Positions 1 through 8,962 of a stretch of 64,000 nt of DNA are shown one piece after another; position 1 is the stretch's first letter, and each line of letters begins with the position of its first letter. The stretch is taken from positions 1,364,001 to 1,428,000 of the forward strand of contig JADKGW010000001.1 of the NCBI GenBank assembly GCA_016722075.1, given 5' to 3'. The notes under the pieces are model-generated. The model searched no databases. It saw only the letters and a list, made by a program, of their open reading frames with translations, and was not told the origin of the DNA. Made by a program: the position numbers and the translations under genes. The stretch comes from Candidatus Kouleothrix ribensis (lineage in GTDB: Bacteria; Chloroflexota; Chloroflexia; Chloroflexales; Roseiflexaceae).

Positions 1-1910
1 AGGGCATCAAGGTGCTGATCATCTGCCCGCAAGACGGCACCGCCGCAGCGGCGGCCGCTGATGCCGCCCGCGCGGCTGGCGTGAAGGTGATCTCCTACGA
101 CCGCCTGATCCGCGACACGGCAGCAGTCGACTACTACGTGACCTTCGATAGCGTGGCGGTGGGGGCACAGCAGGCGCAGTACCTGGTAGACAAGGCCACC
201 GGCAAGGGCAACCCGCTGTACCTGTACGCTGGCGCGGCCACCGACAACAACGCGTTCGTGTTCTTCGAGGGCGCCTGGACGGTGCTGCAGCCGAAGATCG
301 CCGACGGCACATTCGTGATCAAGAACTCGAGCGAGGCGGTCGGGCTGCAGAGCAAGGCCACCCTCACCCGCGAGGAGCAGGCCAAGATCCTGGGCCAGAT
401 CACGACCAACTGGGACTTCAACACCGCCAAGACGCTGGCGGAGTCGAACCTGACGGCGGCAGCCGATGCCGACAAGGGCAATGTGTTCATCTTGGCGCCG
501 AACGACGGCACGGCACGGGCGATTGCCGACGCGTTTGCGACCGACAAGGCCGTGACGAGCTACCTGGTGACCGGCCAGGACGCCGAGAAAGCCTCGGTAC
601 AGTACATCATCGACGGCAAGCAATCGATGACGGTGTTCAAGGACGTGCGCACGCTGGTGCAGGACGCGATCAACGCAGCGGTGGCGCTGCTAGAGAACAA
701 GACACCAGCGGCCAAGGGCAGCTACAACAACGGCAAAGTCGATGTAGCCGCCATCCAATCGCCGGTCATCTCGGTCGATAAAGCCAATGTCAAGGCTGCG
801 CTGATCGACTCGGGCTACTACCAGGCCGCCGATTTCACCGGCCTCGATGGCGCCGCCGCTGCCCCGACCGCTGCGGCCGCCGCGCCTAGTGGCGAGCTGG
901 CGGTCGGCATTGTGCTGCCGACCAAAGACGAGCCGCGCTGGATCCAAGACGAGACCCGCTTCAGCGAGGCGCTGGCCAAGGCCGGCTACCAGGCCGAGAT
1001 CCTGTTCAGCCAGGGTGACTCGGCCAAGGAGAAGGCCAACGTCGAGTCGCTCTTGACCAAGGGCATCAAGGTGCTGATCATCTGCCCGCAAGACGGCACC
1101 GCCGCCGCGGCGGCCGCTGATGCCGCCCGCGCAGCTGGCGTGAAGGTGATCTCCTACGACCGCCTGATCCGCGACACGGCAGCAGTCGACTACTACGTGA
1201 CCTTCGATAGCGTGGCGGTGGGGGCGCAGCAGGCGCAGTACCTGGTAGACAAGGCCACCGGCAAGGGCAACCCGCTGTACCTGTACGCTGGCGCGGCCAC
1301 CGACAACAACGCGTTCGTGTTCTTCGAGGGCGCCTGGACGGTGCTGCAGCCGAAGATCGCCGACGGCACATTCGTGATCAAGAACTCGAGCGAGGCGGTC
1401 GGGCTGCAGAGCAAGGCCACCCTCACCCGCGAGGAGCAGGCCAAGATCCTGGGCCAGATCACGACCAACTGGGACTTCAACACCGCCAAGACGCTGGCGG
1501 AGTCGAACCTGACGGCGGCAGCCGATGCCGACAAGGGCAACGTGTTCATCCTGGCGCCGAACGACGGCACGGCACGGGCGATTGCCGACGCGTTTGCGAC
1601 CGACAAGGCCGTGACGAGCTACCTGGTGACCGGCCAGGACGCTGAGAAAGCCTCGGTACAGTACATCATCGACGGCAAGCAATCGATGACGGTGTTCAAG
1701 GACGTGCGCACGCTGGTGCAAGACGCGATCAACGCAGCGGTGGCGCTGCTGGGGAACAAGACACCAGCGGCCAAGGGCAGCTACAACAACGGCAAAGTCG
1801 ATGTAGCCGCCATCCAATCGCCGGTCATCTCGGTCGATAAAGCCAATGTCAAGGCTGCGCTGATCGACTCGGGCTACTACCAGGCCGCCGATTTCACCAA
1901 CCTCCCGTAG
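1..1910 (+). CDS. Sugar ABC transporter substrate-binding protein, tandem-duplicated, 5' partial
   Basis: The frame is open from base 3 and the start lies outside the window. The product is a periplasmic sugar-binding protein of the Peripla_BP_4 (ChvE/XylF-like) type and feeds the ATPase and permease encoded next. It holds two almost identical copies of one domain. Copy 1 ends near 840, an Ala/Pro-rich linker follows (about 843-895), and copy 2 runs from about 896 to the stop. The DNA repeat period is 1,059 bp (353 codons), with roughly ten substitutions over about 850 bp. The linker resembles the low-complexity stretch that normally follows a lipoprotein Cys, so the duplication probably copied the mature region in frame. 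The sugar is unknown; xylose, glucose or galactose are typical of the family. Confidence 0.85.
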   Translation, partial: GIKVLIICPQDGTAAAAAADAARAAGVKVISYDRLIRDTAAVDYYVTFDSVAVGAQQAQYLVDKATGKGNPLYLYAGAATDNNAFVFFEGAWTVLQPKIADGTFVIKNSSEAVGLQSKATLTREEQAKILGQITTNWDFNTAKTLAESNLTAAADADKGNVFILAPNDGTARAIADAFATDKAVTSYLVTGQDAEKASVQYIIDGKQSMTVFKDVRTLVQDAINAAVALLENKTPAAKGSYNNGKVDVAAIQSPVISVDKANVKAALIDSGYYQAADFTGLDGAAAAPTAAAAAPSGELAVGIVLPTKDEPRWIQDETRFSEALAKAGYQAEILFSQGDSAKEKANVESLLTKGIKVLIICPQDGTAAAAAADAARAAGVKVISYDRLIRDTAAVDYYVTFDSVAVGAQQAQYLVDKATGKGNPLYLYAGAATDNNAFVFFEGAWTVLQPKIADGTFVIKNSSEAVGLQSKATLTREEQAKILGQITTNWDFNTAKTLAESNLTAAADADKGNVFILAPNDGTARAIADAFATDKAVTSYLVTGQDAEKASVQYIIDGKQSMTVFKDVRTLVQDAINAAVALLGNKTPAAKGSYNNGKVDVAAIQSPVISVDKANVKAALIDSGYYQAADFTNLP

Positions 1911-1945
1911 CACTACCAGAACGACAGCTACGGCACCCCAACCTG

Positions 1946-1987
1946 ATTCGCGGTCTTGCCGGGTGGCTACTCGGCAAGACCGCGAAT
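1946..1987 (+). promoter_or_regulatory. Perfect 16-bp stem-loop between binding protein and ATPase genes
   Basis: Bases 1946-1961 pair exactly with 1972-1987 around a 10-nt loop, 35 bases after the binding-protein stop. There is no T-run, so an intrinsic terminator is unlikely. Stem-loops in this position usually protect the binding-protein message or attenuate read-through, so that binding protein is made in excess over ATPase and permease. That role is inferred. Confidence 0.6.
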
Positions 1988-2021
1988 AATCGAATACTAG
2001 GTTCGAGGAGTCAGAACCGCC

Positions 2022-3542
2022 ATGAACACTCCACTGCTGGAGATGAAGAATATCACCAAGGAGTTCCCCGGCGTGAAAGCGCTCAAAGACGTGAGCTTTC
2101 GCGTCGCGCAAGGGGAAATCCACTGCCTGGTCGGTGAGAATGGCGCGGGTAAATCGACACTCATGAAGGTGCTGAGCGGCGTATACCCGCACGGCGACTA
2201 CAGCGGCGACATCCTGTTTGGCGGCCAGATCCAGCACTTCCGCGGCATCCGCGACAGCGAGCACGCCGGCATTGCGATCATCTACCAGGAGCTGGCACTG
2301 GTGCCCGAGATGACCGTGTACGAGAATATCTTCCTGGGCAACGAGATTCGCAACGGCTTTATGGTCGATTGGAACGAGACGATCAAGCGCTCGGGCGAGA
2401 TGCTGGCCAAGGTGCGGCTCAACGTCAACCCGGCGGCCAAAGTCAAAGATCTGGGCATCGGCAAGCAACAGCTGGTCGAAATCGCCAAGGCGCTCAGCCG
2501 CGAGGTCAAACTACTGATCCTCGATGAGCCAACTGCCGCCTTGAACGAGGACGACAGCGCCAACCTGCTGAACCTGATGCGCGGCCTGCGCGATCAGGGC
2601 GTAACCTGCATCTTGATCTCGCATAAGCTCAAGGAAGTGATCGAGATCGCCGACAAAGTGACGGTGCTGCGCGACGGCCAGACGATCTGCACACTTGATG
2701 CGCACAAGGGCGAGGTGAGCGAAGGCGCGCTGATCAAGCATATGGTTGGGCGCGAGATCGAAAATATCTACCCGCCGCGCGCGAACAAGCAGATCGGCGA
2801 CATTGTGCTCGAGGCCAAAGGCTGGAATGCCTATGACCCATCGTTGGGCCGCACGATCCTGCGCGATGTCGCCTTTAACGTTCGCAAAGGCGAGATCGTC
2901 GGCTTTGCCGGGCTGATGGGCTCGGGCCGCACCGAACTGGCGCTGAGCATCTTCGGCAACCCGGCCGGCTATCAAACCCAGGGCGAGCTGTTCGTGAAAG
3001 GCCAGAAATGCGATTTCCACCAGCCCAGAGAGGCGATCGAAGCCGGCATAGCGTATGTGACCGAGGATCGCAAGGGCAATGGGCTGATTCTGATCCAGGA
3101 TGTCAAGAACAACATCACGCTGGCTAATCTCACAGCGATCTCACAGCGCAGCGTGATCGACAACAACGCCGAGATCAAGGTTTCGAACGAGTACAAAACC
3201 TCGCTGAATATCAAGACGCCCAGCGTCGAGCAGCGCGTCTCGAACCTGAGCGGCGGCAACCAGCAGAAGGTCTGCCTGGGTAAATGGCTGTTCGTCGAGC
3301 CCGATCTGCTGATCCTCGACGAGCCGACCCGCGGCATCGACGTAGGGGCCAAGTTCGAAATCTACACACTTATGAACCGCCTGGTTCAGCAGGGCATGAG
3401 CATTATTATGATCTCATCCGAGCTGCCCGAGGTGCTGGGCATGAGCGACCGGGTGTATATCGTATCCTCCGGGCGGATCACCGGCGAGCTGCCGATCGCC
3501 GAGGCGACCCAGGAGAAAATCATGCAGCTCGCCACCAACTGA
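2022..3542 (+). CDS. mmsA: Multiple-sugar ABC transporter ATP-binding protein (two NBDs)
   Basis: This 506-aa cytoplasmic ATPase powers import of the sugar bound by the preceding protein. It has the RbsA/XylG/GguA layout. NBD1 has a full Walker A (GENGAGKS, residues 38-45), a Q-loop in IIYQELAL, and Walker B LLILDEPT. NBD2 has the degenerate P-loop GLMGSGRTEL usual in this family, signature LSGGNQQ and Walker B LLILDEPTRG. The length is normal. The start is preceded by a GAGGAG-type site (ggttcgaggagtcagaaccgcc). The ATPase is most like the MmsA/GguA branch used by multiple-monosaccharide transporters; the exact sugar cannot be read from it. It is 11 bases from the permease gene. Confidence 0.9.
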   Translation: MNTPLLEMKNITKEFPGVKALKDVSFRVAQGEIHCLVGENGAGKSTLMKVLSGVYPHGDYSGDILFGGQIQHFRGIRDSEHAGIAIIYQELALVPEMTVYENIFLGNEIRNGFMVDWNETIKRSGEMLAKVRLNVNPAAKVKDLGIGKQQLVEIAKALSREVKLLILDEPTAALNEDDSANLLNLMRGLRDQGVTCILISHKLKEVIEIADKVTVLRDGQTICTLDAHKGEVSEGALIKHMVGREIENIYPPRANKQIGDIVLEAKGWNAYDPSLGRTILRDVAFNVRKGEIVGFAGLMGSGRTELALSIFGNPAGYQTQGELFVKGQKCDFHQPREAIEAGIAYVTEDRKGNGLILIQDVKNNITLANLTAISQRSVIDNNAEIKVSNEYKTSLNIKTPSVEQRVSNLSGGNQQKVCLGKWLFVEPDLLILDEPTRGIDVGAKFEIYTLMNRLVQQGMSIIMISSELPEVLGMSDRVYIVSSGRITGELPIAEATQEKIMQLATN

Positions 3543-3553
3543 GGAGGACAAAG

Positions 3554-4771
3554 ATGTCGGCTGAAAACGTGCAAAAAGCGCCTCAATCGGGCATGTTCAT
3601 CCAGAATATGCAGCGGGTACTGCGCCAGAACATCCGCGAATATGGCATGTTCATCGCGCTGTTCGCGATCATGGTCTACTTCGCGATCACCACCAAAGGC
3701 GTGTTTATCTCGTCGCGCAACCTGAGCAACCTGCTGAACCAGACCGGCTACATCGCGGTGCTGGCGATCGGCATGACCCTGGTGATCGTCATTCGGCATA
3801 TCGACCTATCGGTGGGCTTTCTGGCCGGCTTTCTGGGCGCAGTCGCGGCGATTGCGCTGGTTAAGTGGGGGCTGCCGGTATTCGTGGTGCTGCCGCTGGT
3901 GCTGGTGTTAGGGGCGATCGCCGGCCTGATCACGGCCTTCCCGGTGGCAAAGCTGGGCATCCCCTCGTTCGTGGCCTCGCTGGCCGGCTGGCTGATCTAC
4001 CGTGGGTTGTTACAGCTGGTAACCGAGGGCACCGGCACAATCGTGATCCCGAACGATATCTTTAATGCGATCGGCAATGGCTTCATTCCCGATCTTCCGA
4101 TCGCGATCCTGCCCGAGACGCATAAGCTGACGCTGCTGGTGGGGGTGCTGGCGATTGTGCTGTTCATCCTGAGCGAGCTCAGCCGGCGGCGCAATCAGGA
4201 GGCGTATAACTTCGAAGTCTTGCCAATGGATATCTTCGTGCTCAAGCTGGTGTTCATCTCGGTGATGGTGGCGGGTATCACCTGGGTGCTGGCGAACTAC
4301 AATGGGCTGTCGTGGACGCTGGTGATCATGCTGGTGGTGGTGGGGATCTACCATTTCCTCACGACGCGGACGGTGCTTGGACGGCATATCTACGCGGTGG
4401 GCGGCAACCCCGAGGCGGCCGAGCTGAGCGGTATCAGCGTGAAGCGGATCATTTACCTGGTGTTTGCCTCGATGGGCATGCTCTCGGCGCTCTCGGGCAT
4501 CCTGTTCGCATCGCGCCTGAAGTCGGCTACTACCACCGCCGGCACGCTGTTCGAGCTCGACGCCATCGCGGCCGCGTATGTCGGCGGTGTCTCGGCAGCC
4601 GGCGGCGTCGGCCGGGTCACCGGCTCGATCATCGGCGCGCTGGTGATGACATCGCTGACCAGTGGCATGAACCTGATGGGCGTTGGCATCGCCTACCAGT
4701 ACATCGTGCGCGGCGCAGTGCTGGCAGTGGCGGTGATCTTCGACGTGTATACGCGCCGAACTAGCCGATAG
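3554..4771 (+). CDS. mmsB: Multiple-sugar ABC transporter permease
   Basis: This 405-aa inner-membrane permease is of the RbsC/XylH/GguB (BPD_transp_2) type. The start is the ATG at 3554, behind a GAGGAGGA ribosome site that overlaps the end of the ATPase gene; the frame is open further upstream but lacks a better start. The hydrophobic segments include the family motif around GMTLVIVIRHIDLSVG and a C-terminal GGxxxxGGVGRVTGSIIGA loop. The protein is longer than RbsC because of a central insertion (around residues 170-250), as in the XylH/GguB/MmsB branch. It completes a binding protein-ATPase-permease operon. Confidence 0.9.
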   Translation: MSAENVQKAPQSGMFIQNMQRVLRQNIREYGMFIALFAIMVYFAITTKGVFISSRNLSNLLNQTGYIAVLAIGMTLVIVIRHIDLSVGFLAGFLGAVAAIALVKWGLPVFVVLPLVLVLGAIAGLITAFPVAKLGIPSFVASLAGWLIYRGLLQLVTEGTGTIVIPNDIFNAIGNGFIPDLPIAILPETHKLTLLVGVLAIVLFILSELSRRRNQEAYNFEVLPMDIFVLKLVFISVMVAGITWVLANYNGLSWTLVIMLVVVGIYHFLTTRTVLGRHIYAVGGNPEAAELSGISVKRIIYLVFASMGMLSALSGILFASRLKSATTTAGTLFELDAIAAAYVGGVSAAGGVGRVTGSIIGALVMTSLTSGMNLMGVGIAYQYIVRGAVLAVAVIFDVYTRRTSR

Positions 4772-4820
4772 CGCGCTGCGATCGGGCTACCTCAACTGCG
4801 ATTAGTGCATGTGCCTGCGC

Positions 4821-4887
4821 GTGGGGCGGGGCGGCCCGGCCGCCTTGCCCCACGCTTATTTTTGGCCGGCCACAGCTAAAAATAAGC
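4821..4887 (+). terminator. Two consecutive stem-loops after the mmsB operon
   Basis: GTGGGGC at 4821-4827 pairs with GCCCCAC at 4847-4853 around a GC-rich inner stem. GCTTATTTTT at 4854-4863 pairs exactly with AAAAATAAGC at 4878-4887. The second stem carries its own U-run in the left arm. Position after the last gene of the operon suggests termination. Nothing else is seen in the 285-base gap 4772-5056. Confidence 0.5.
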
Positions 4888-5056
4888 ATTCCAAATAGGC
4901 CGCGTGCGGGTGTACCGAAAAGCCTTGCACCGCGCCGCCTGTGCCACAGGCTCACGCCGCCCGCCGCGCCCGCCGCGTGCCGCGCGCTTGACGCTGGCTG
5001 GGCAGGCGCATATCATGCCCGATGTGTGCCCCCGGCCTGTGATGAAGGATCCGCCC

Positions 5057-6076
5057 ATGGAGAACGCCGCCGCCTTGGCGCCGGCCGATCGACGCCCGCT
5101 CCTGCTCCGCTGGATGGGCCGCGGCTGGCAATCGCTGATCCACCGCCAGGAGCTCGTGGTATTTTTACTGCTGCTGCTGTTTGGGATCATCCTTAGCTTT
5201 AGCACCAGCACATTCTTCACCAGCACCAACCTGCTGAACGTCGCGCTGGGCTTCTCGTGGTATGCCATCGCCGCGTTCGGCGCGATGATGGTGATTATCG
5301 TCGGCGGGATCGACCTGTCGGTCGGCGCGGTAATGGCGCTGGCCGGTATGGTGAGCGCGCTGGCGCTGAAGGCAGGCCTGCCGCTGGCGGTGGCGCTGGT
5401 GTGCGGCGCATTGTGCGGCGCGCTGGTGGGGCTGACGAATGGGCTGCTGGTGGGCCGCACCGGGCTGCCACCGTTTATGGTGACGCTTGGCACCATGGGC
5501 ATTACGCGCGGGATCGTGCTGAGCCTCACCAGCGGCGCGCCAGCCCTGGATCTGTTACCCGCGTTTCGCTACATCGGCCAGGCCGACCTGGCGCTCGGCG
5601 CGCTGTTGATCCCGCTGCCGGTGGCCTGGATGGTGCTGCTGGCGGTGCTGGTGAGCCTGCTGCTGCACCAGACTGTGCTGGGCCGGTATATTTACACCGT
5701 CGGCCGCAGCGAGCGCGCCCTGCGAATCGCCGGGGTGTCGCCGGTGCGCCTGAAGACCGGCGTGTACGCGCTGAGTGGCGTGCTGGCGGCCTGCGCCGGT
5801 ATGATCATGACCGCGCGATTGGGCGTGGCCGCGCCAATGGCCGCCTCGGGCTACGAGCTCGACATCATCGCGGCGGCGGTGATTGGCGGGGCCAGCCTGT
5901 TTGGCGGCGAGGGCACCGTCACCGGCGTGATCCTGGGCGCCGCGCTGATCCAGGTCATCCGCAATGGCGTGGTGCTGCTCGGCCTGACCAACCAGAACCA
6001 GTGGCAGTTCGTGACGATCGGCGCGATGATCCTGTTCGTGCTGCTGCTCGACTACTGGCGCCGGCGGCGGGTGTAG
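5057..6076 (+). CDS. RbsC-like sugar ABC transporter permease
   Basis: A 339-aa hydrophobic protein of the ribose-type permease family (BPD_transp_2). It shows the hallmark IIVGGIDLSVGAVMALAG segment, a GLTNGLLVGRTGLPPFMVTLGT segment, and the GGASLFGGEGTVTGVILGA loop. I chose the ATG at 5057 because AAGGAT lies 7 bases before it; the in-frame ATG at 5042 is possible. It is a shorter and different paralogue of the 3554-4771 permease. It begins a three-gene unit with a binding protein and an ATPase-kinase fusion, so it may serve sensing as well as transport. Confidence 0.87.
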   Translation: MENAAALAPADRRPLLLRWMGRGWQSLIHRQELVVFLLLLLFGIILSFSTSTFFTSTNLLNVALGFSWYAIAAFGAMMVIIVGGIDLSVGAVMALAGMVSALALKAGLPLAVALVCGALCGALVGLTNGLLVGRTGLPPFMVTLGTMGITRGIVLSLTSGAPALDLLPAFRYIGQADLALGALLIPLPVAWMVLLAVLVSLLLHQTVLGRYIYTVGRSERALRIAGVSPVRLKTGVYALSGVLAACAGMIMTARLGVAAPMAASGYELDIIAAAVIGGASLFGGEGTVTGVILGAALIQVIRNGVVLLGLTNQNQWQFVTIGAMILFVLLLDYWRRRRV

Positions 6077-6078
6077 CC

Positions 6079-7293
6079 ATGATGCAACGACCGATGATGG
6101 GGAGACCGGGAGACGGGGAGATGGGGAGATGGGGAGAGGGGGAGAGGGGGAGAGGGGGAGACGGGGAGAGGGGGAGAGGGGGAGACGGGGAGACGGGGAG
6201 ACCATGTCTCGTATCTCGCGTCTCGCGTCTCGTGTCTCGCGTCTCGTGTCTCGTGTCTCGTGCCTCCGGGTCTCGCGCCTCCGGGTCTCGGGTCGCACGC
6301 ATCACTGTGCTGCTGGCGCTGGCGCTGCTGGTGCTGGCGGCCTGCCAGGCTGCGGCCAGCCCCTCGGCGCGCAAGAAGCTGACGATCGCCTGGGTGCATA
6401 AGTCGCTCGGTAACCCGGTGTTCAACCTGGGCCGCAGCGGCGCGCAGCAGAAGGCCCGCGAGCTGAGCGCCAGCGGCCCGTTCGATGTCGAAGTGCTGCC
6501 AGTCGGGCCGGTGGCGGCCGACGCGGCCGAGCAGGCGCGCATGATCGACGACCTGATCGCCCGTAAGGTCGATGGCATCGCGATCTCGTGCAACGACCCG
6601 ACCGCCTGCATCGTGCCGATCGATCGCGCGGTGACGGCCGGCATCGCGGTGATGACCTGGGATTCGGACTCGCCGCAGAGCCGGCGCTTCACATTCCTCA
6701 GCATCGACAACTACACGGCCGGGCAGACCGCCGCCGACATGCTGGCGCGTGCGATCGGCGGGCGCGGCAAGGTGGCGCTGCTCACCGGCGTGCCGGGTGC
6801 GCTGAACCTCGACCAGCGCGTGCGCGGCTTCAAGGATCGGCTGGCGGCCTACCCCCAGATGCAAGTGGTCGCGACGATCGCCAGCAATGAAGATATCAAC
6901 CTGGGTGTGCAGGGTGTCGAGGAGACCATGCAGGCGCACCCGGATCTGCGCGGCTGGTTCTTCGCCGGCATGTGGCCGCTGTTTGCCGATCGCGGCGCCA
7001 TGCCGCTGTGGGAACAATCCAGCCGCAGCGGCAGCCTCAAAACGGTGGCCTTCGACACACTGCCGGTTGAACTCGACCTGCTGCGCGCCGGCTATCTCGA
7101 AGCGCTGATCGGCCAGAAATACTGGAATTGGGGCTACGAGTCGGTGCAGATGGTGTACGATTACATCGTCACCGGCACGCGCTACCCATCCTTTATCGAT
7201 ACCGGTGTCGATATTGTGACGCGCAATAATGTTGATGCGATGGCGCGCGCCTGGCAGACCAACGACTTCAGCGTGCGGCTGCCCGCCCCATAG
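6079..7293 (+). CDS. Ribose/sugar-type periplasmic binding lipoprotein with repeat-derived N-terminus
   Basis: The core (from about 6300) is a Peripla_BP_4 binding protein: a hydrophobic segment ending LLVLAAC, which is a lipobox, then KKLTIAWVHKSLGNPVF. The frame is open back to an ATG at 6079, two bases after the permease stop. However, codons from about 6098 to 6297 are made of GGGGAGA and CTCGTGT words and encode Gly/Glu/Arg then Ser/Arg/Val low complexity. The true start is therefore unclear; a GTG at 6307 would leave a signal peptide without a basic N-region. The repeat block appears to have invaded or extended the 5' end. The fold is intact downstream. Confidence 0.75.
   Translation: MMQRPMMGRPGDGEMGRWGEGERGRGGDGERGRGGDGETGRPCLVSRVSRLVSRVSCLVSRASGSRASGSRVARITVLLALALLVLAACQAAASPSARKKLTIAWVHKSLGNPVFNLGRSGAQQKARELSASGPFDVEVLPVGPVAADAAEQARMIDDLIARKVDGIAISCNDPTACIVPIDRAVTAGIAVMTWDSDSPQSRRFTFLSIDNYTAGQTAADMLARAIGGRGKVALLTGVPGALNLDQRVRGFKDRLAAYPQMQVVATIASNEDINLGVQGVEETMQAHPDLRGWFFAGMWPLFADRGAMPLWEQSSRSGSLKTVAFDTLPVELDLLRAGYLEALIGQKYWNWGYESVQMVYDYIVTGTRYPSFIDTGVDIVTRNNVDAMARAWQTNDFSVRLPAP
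6098..6298 (+). repeat. GGGGAGAC / GTCTCG word-repeat block with inverted symmetry
   Basis: About 105 bases of degenerate GGGGAGA(C/G) words are followed, across CATG near 6203-6206, by about 90 bases of GTCTCG-type words. The two halves are roughly reverse complements, so they can fold as a long imperfect hairpin. The block lies at the junction between the permease and binding-protein genes and is read through in the binding-protein frame. The GGGAGAC word recurs inside the ABC exporter gene near 60.92 kb. Confidence 0.85.
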
Positions 7294-7305
7294 TCAGGAA
7301 CCGTG

Positions 7306-8913
7306 ATGGAACCCTTATTGCGTTGCATCAACCTCTCGAAGAGCTTTGGCGCCCTGCCGGTGCTGCGCCAGCTGAGCTTCGACGTGGCGCCTGGCGAGGT
7401 CGTCGGGCTGGCCGGCCGTAGCGGCGCCGGTAAGTCGGTGCTGGCCATGCTGCTGGCCGGTGTCGAGCTGCCCAGCGATGGCGATGTGTACCTCGCCGGC
7501 CGCCGCCTGCGCTGGCCGGTACACGCGCGCGCCGCCGGCATTGCGGTGATCCACCAGCATCCCGAGCTGGCCGATCAGCTCGACATAACATCGAATATGT
7601 TTCTGGGATACGAGCTAGGCTGGCCGGCCGGCGGCGGCTGGCTCAAGTTCCCATACCGCCGGCGCATGGATCAGCGCGCCGCCGCGATTCTCGATCAGCT
7701 CGACATCGAGGTTGGTTCGTTGCGCCAGAAGGTCGGCAACCTCTCGAGCGAGCAGCGCCAGATGATCGCAATCGCGCGTGCGCTGGTGCAGCCGGCCCGC
7801 CTGGTGGTGCTCGACGAGCCGACCATGCCGCTGGGCTATGGCCACCAGCAGAAGCTGCTCGAGATGATCCGCGCCTGGCAGCAGCAAGGCGTGGCGGTGA
7901 TCTTCGCCAGCAATAACCTCGATCACCTGTTTGCCGTGGCCGACCGGATCGCCGTGCTGCGCCAGGGCCGCTGCGTGGCCGACTATCGCACCGATGTCAC
8001 CGGCCGCGAGGAAGTTGTGTCGGCGCTGGTCGGCACCACCGATCGCCAGCAGCTCACGCCGATCATCTGGGCGCTCGACAGCTACTACCGTGCCCGCGAG
8101 CAGGCCGAGAAGCTCGGCCACCAGCAGACGCTGCTCGAGCAAAACCTGGCCGCGCAAGACTCGCTGAACCGCCAGCTGATCGACAAGCTGGCCGAGCAGG
8201 TGTCGGCGCTCGATCGCGCCAACCTGGCGCTGCAGGATGCCCAGCGCCGCCTGCTGACCGAGCGCGAACAAGAGCGCAAGTCGCTCGCGCGCGAGCTGCA
8301 CGATCAGGTGATCCAGGATCTGCTCAGCGTCAACTACCAGCTCGAAGAGATCGAGGCCGAGGCCGCTCAGATCAGCGCGGCCGACGAGCTGGCCGAGGTG
8401 CGCACCAGCATCCGCGCGCTGGTCGACGATGTGCGGCGGATCTGCGGCAACCTGCGCCCGCCCACGATCGATAGCCTGGGCCTGGGCGCGGCGCTGCAAT
8501 CGTACACGCGCGACTGGTCGACGCGCACCGGCGTTGGCGTGTCGCTTGATCTCGACGCCCAGCTTGGGCGCCTGCCCGAGGCGATCGAGCTGTCGATCTT
8601 CCGGATCGTGCAGGAGGGGCTGAGCAATGTGCGCAAGCACGCGCGCGCCAGCGCTGTGCGGATCAGCCTGAAGCACACCTCGCCGCGGGCGCTGCTGATC
8701 TCGATCGCCGACAACGGCCGCGGCCTGCCCAGCGGCTTCGACCTGGCCACGCTGGCGGCGGCCGGCCACTATGGCATGCTCGGCATTAGCGAGCGCGTGG
8801 CGCTGCTTGAGGGCCGGCTGCACTTGCAGAACCAGGCGGGCGGCGGCGCGCTGCTTCAGGTCGAGATCCCGCACCCGCGGGTTGAGGTGCGCGTGGCCAC
8901 GCTCGATCGGTAG
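7306..8913 (+). CDS. ABC ATPase domain fused to NarL-type sensor histidine kinase
   Basis: A 535-aa protein without membrane segments. Residues about 1-250 form one RbsA-type nucleotide-binding domain: Walker A GRSGAGKS (37-44), Q-loop (AVIHQH), Walker B LVVLDE (166-171). The signature is degenerate (LSSEQ, 146-150), and the switch histidine is replaced by Asn (ASNNL, 202-206). A coiled coil (about 262-330) leads into a HisKA_3 domain with the phospho-acceptor His332 in ELHDQV, then a HATPase_c domain (N-box EGLSNVRKHA, DNGRGL, GHYGMLG). ATG 7306 follows CAGGAA. The kinase is of the LiaS/NarX/DegS class; no response regulator is adjacent. The gene is co-oriented with the permease and binding-protein genes. 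Function inferred: sugar-occupancy signalling by a transporter-derived complex. Confidence 0.85.
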   Translation: MEPLLRCINLSKSFGALPVLRQLSFDVAPGEVVGLAGRSGAGKSVLAMLLAGVELPSDGDVYLAGRRLRWPVHARAAGIAVIHQHPELADQLDITSNMFLGYELGWPAGGGWLKFPYRRRMDQRAAAILDQLDIEVGSLRQKVGNLSSEQRQMIAIARALVQPARLVVLDEPTMPLGYGHQQKLLEMIRAWQQQGVAVIFASNNLDHLFAVADRIAVLRQGRCVADYRTDVTGREEVVSALVGTTDRQQLTPIIWALDSYYRAREQAEKLGHQQTLLEQNLAAQDSLNRQLIDKLAEQVSALDRANLALQDAQRRLLTEREQERKSLARELHDQVIQDLLSVNYQLEEIEAEAAQISAADELAEVRTSIRALVDDVRRICGNLRPPTIDSLGLGAALQSYTRDWSTRTGVGVSLDLDAQLGRLPEAIELSIFRIVQEGLSNVRKHARASAVRISLKHTSPRALLISIADNGRGLPSGFDLATLAAAGHYGMLGISERVALLEGRLHLQNQAGGGALLQVEIPHPRVEVRVATLDR

Positions 8914-8962
8914 CTCGCGCCGGCGCCCTGCCCGCGCGGGGCCACAAGGCCGGCGAGCGATA

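Noticed and set aside
690..2468. 592-codon open frame on the minus strand
   Set aside because: It mirrors the binding-protein and ATPase genes; its composition is that of an antisense GC-rich frame, with no domain.
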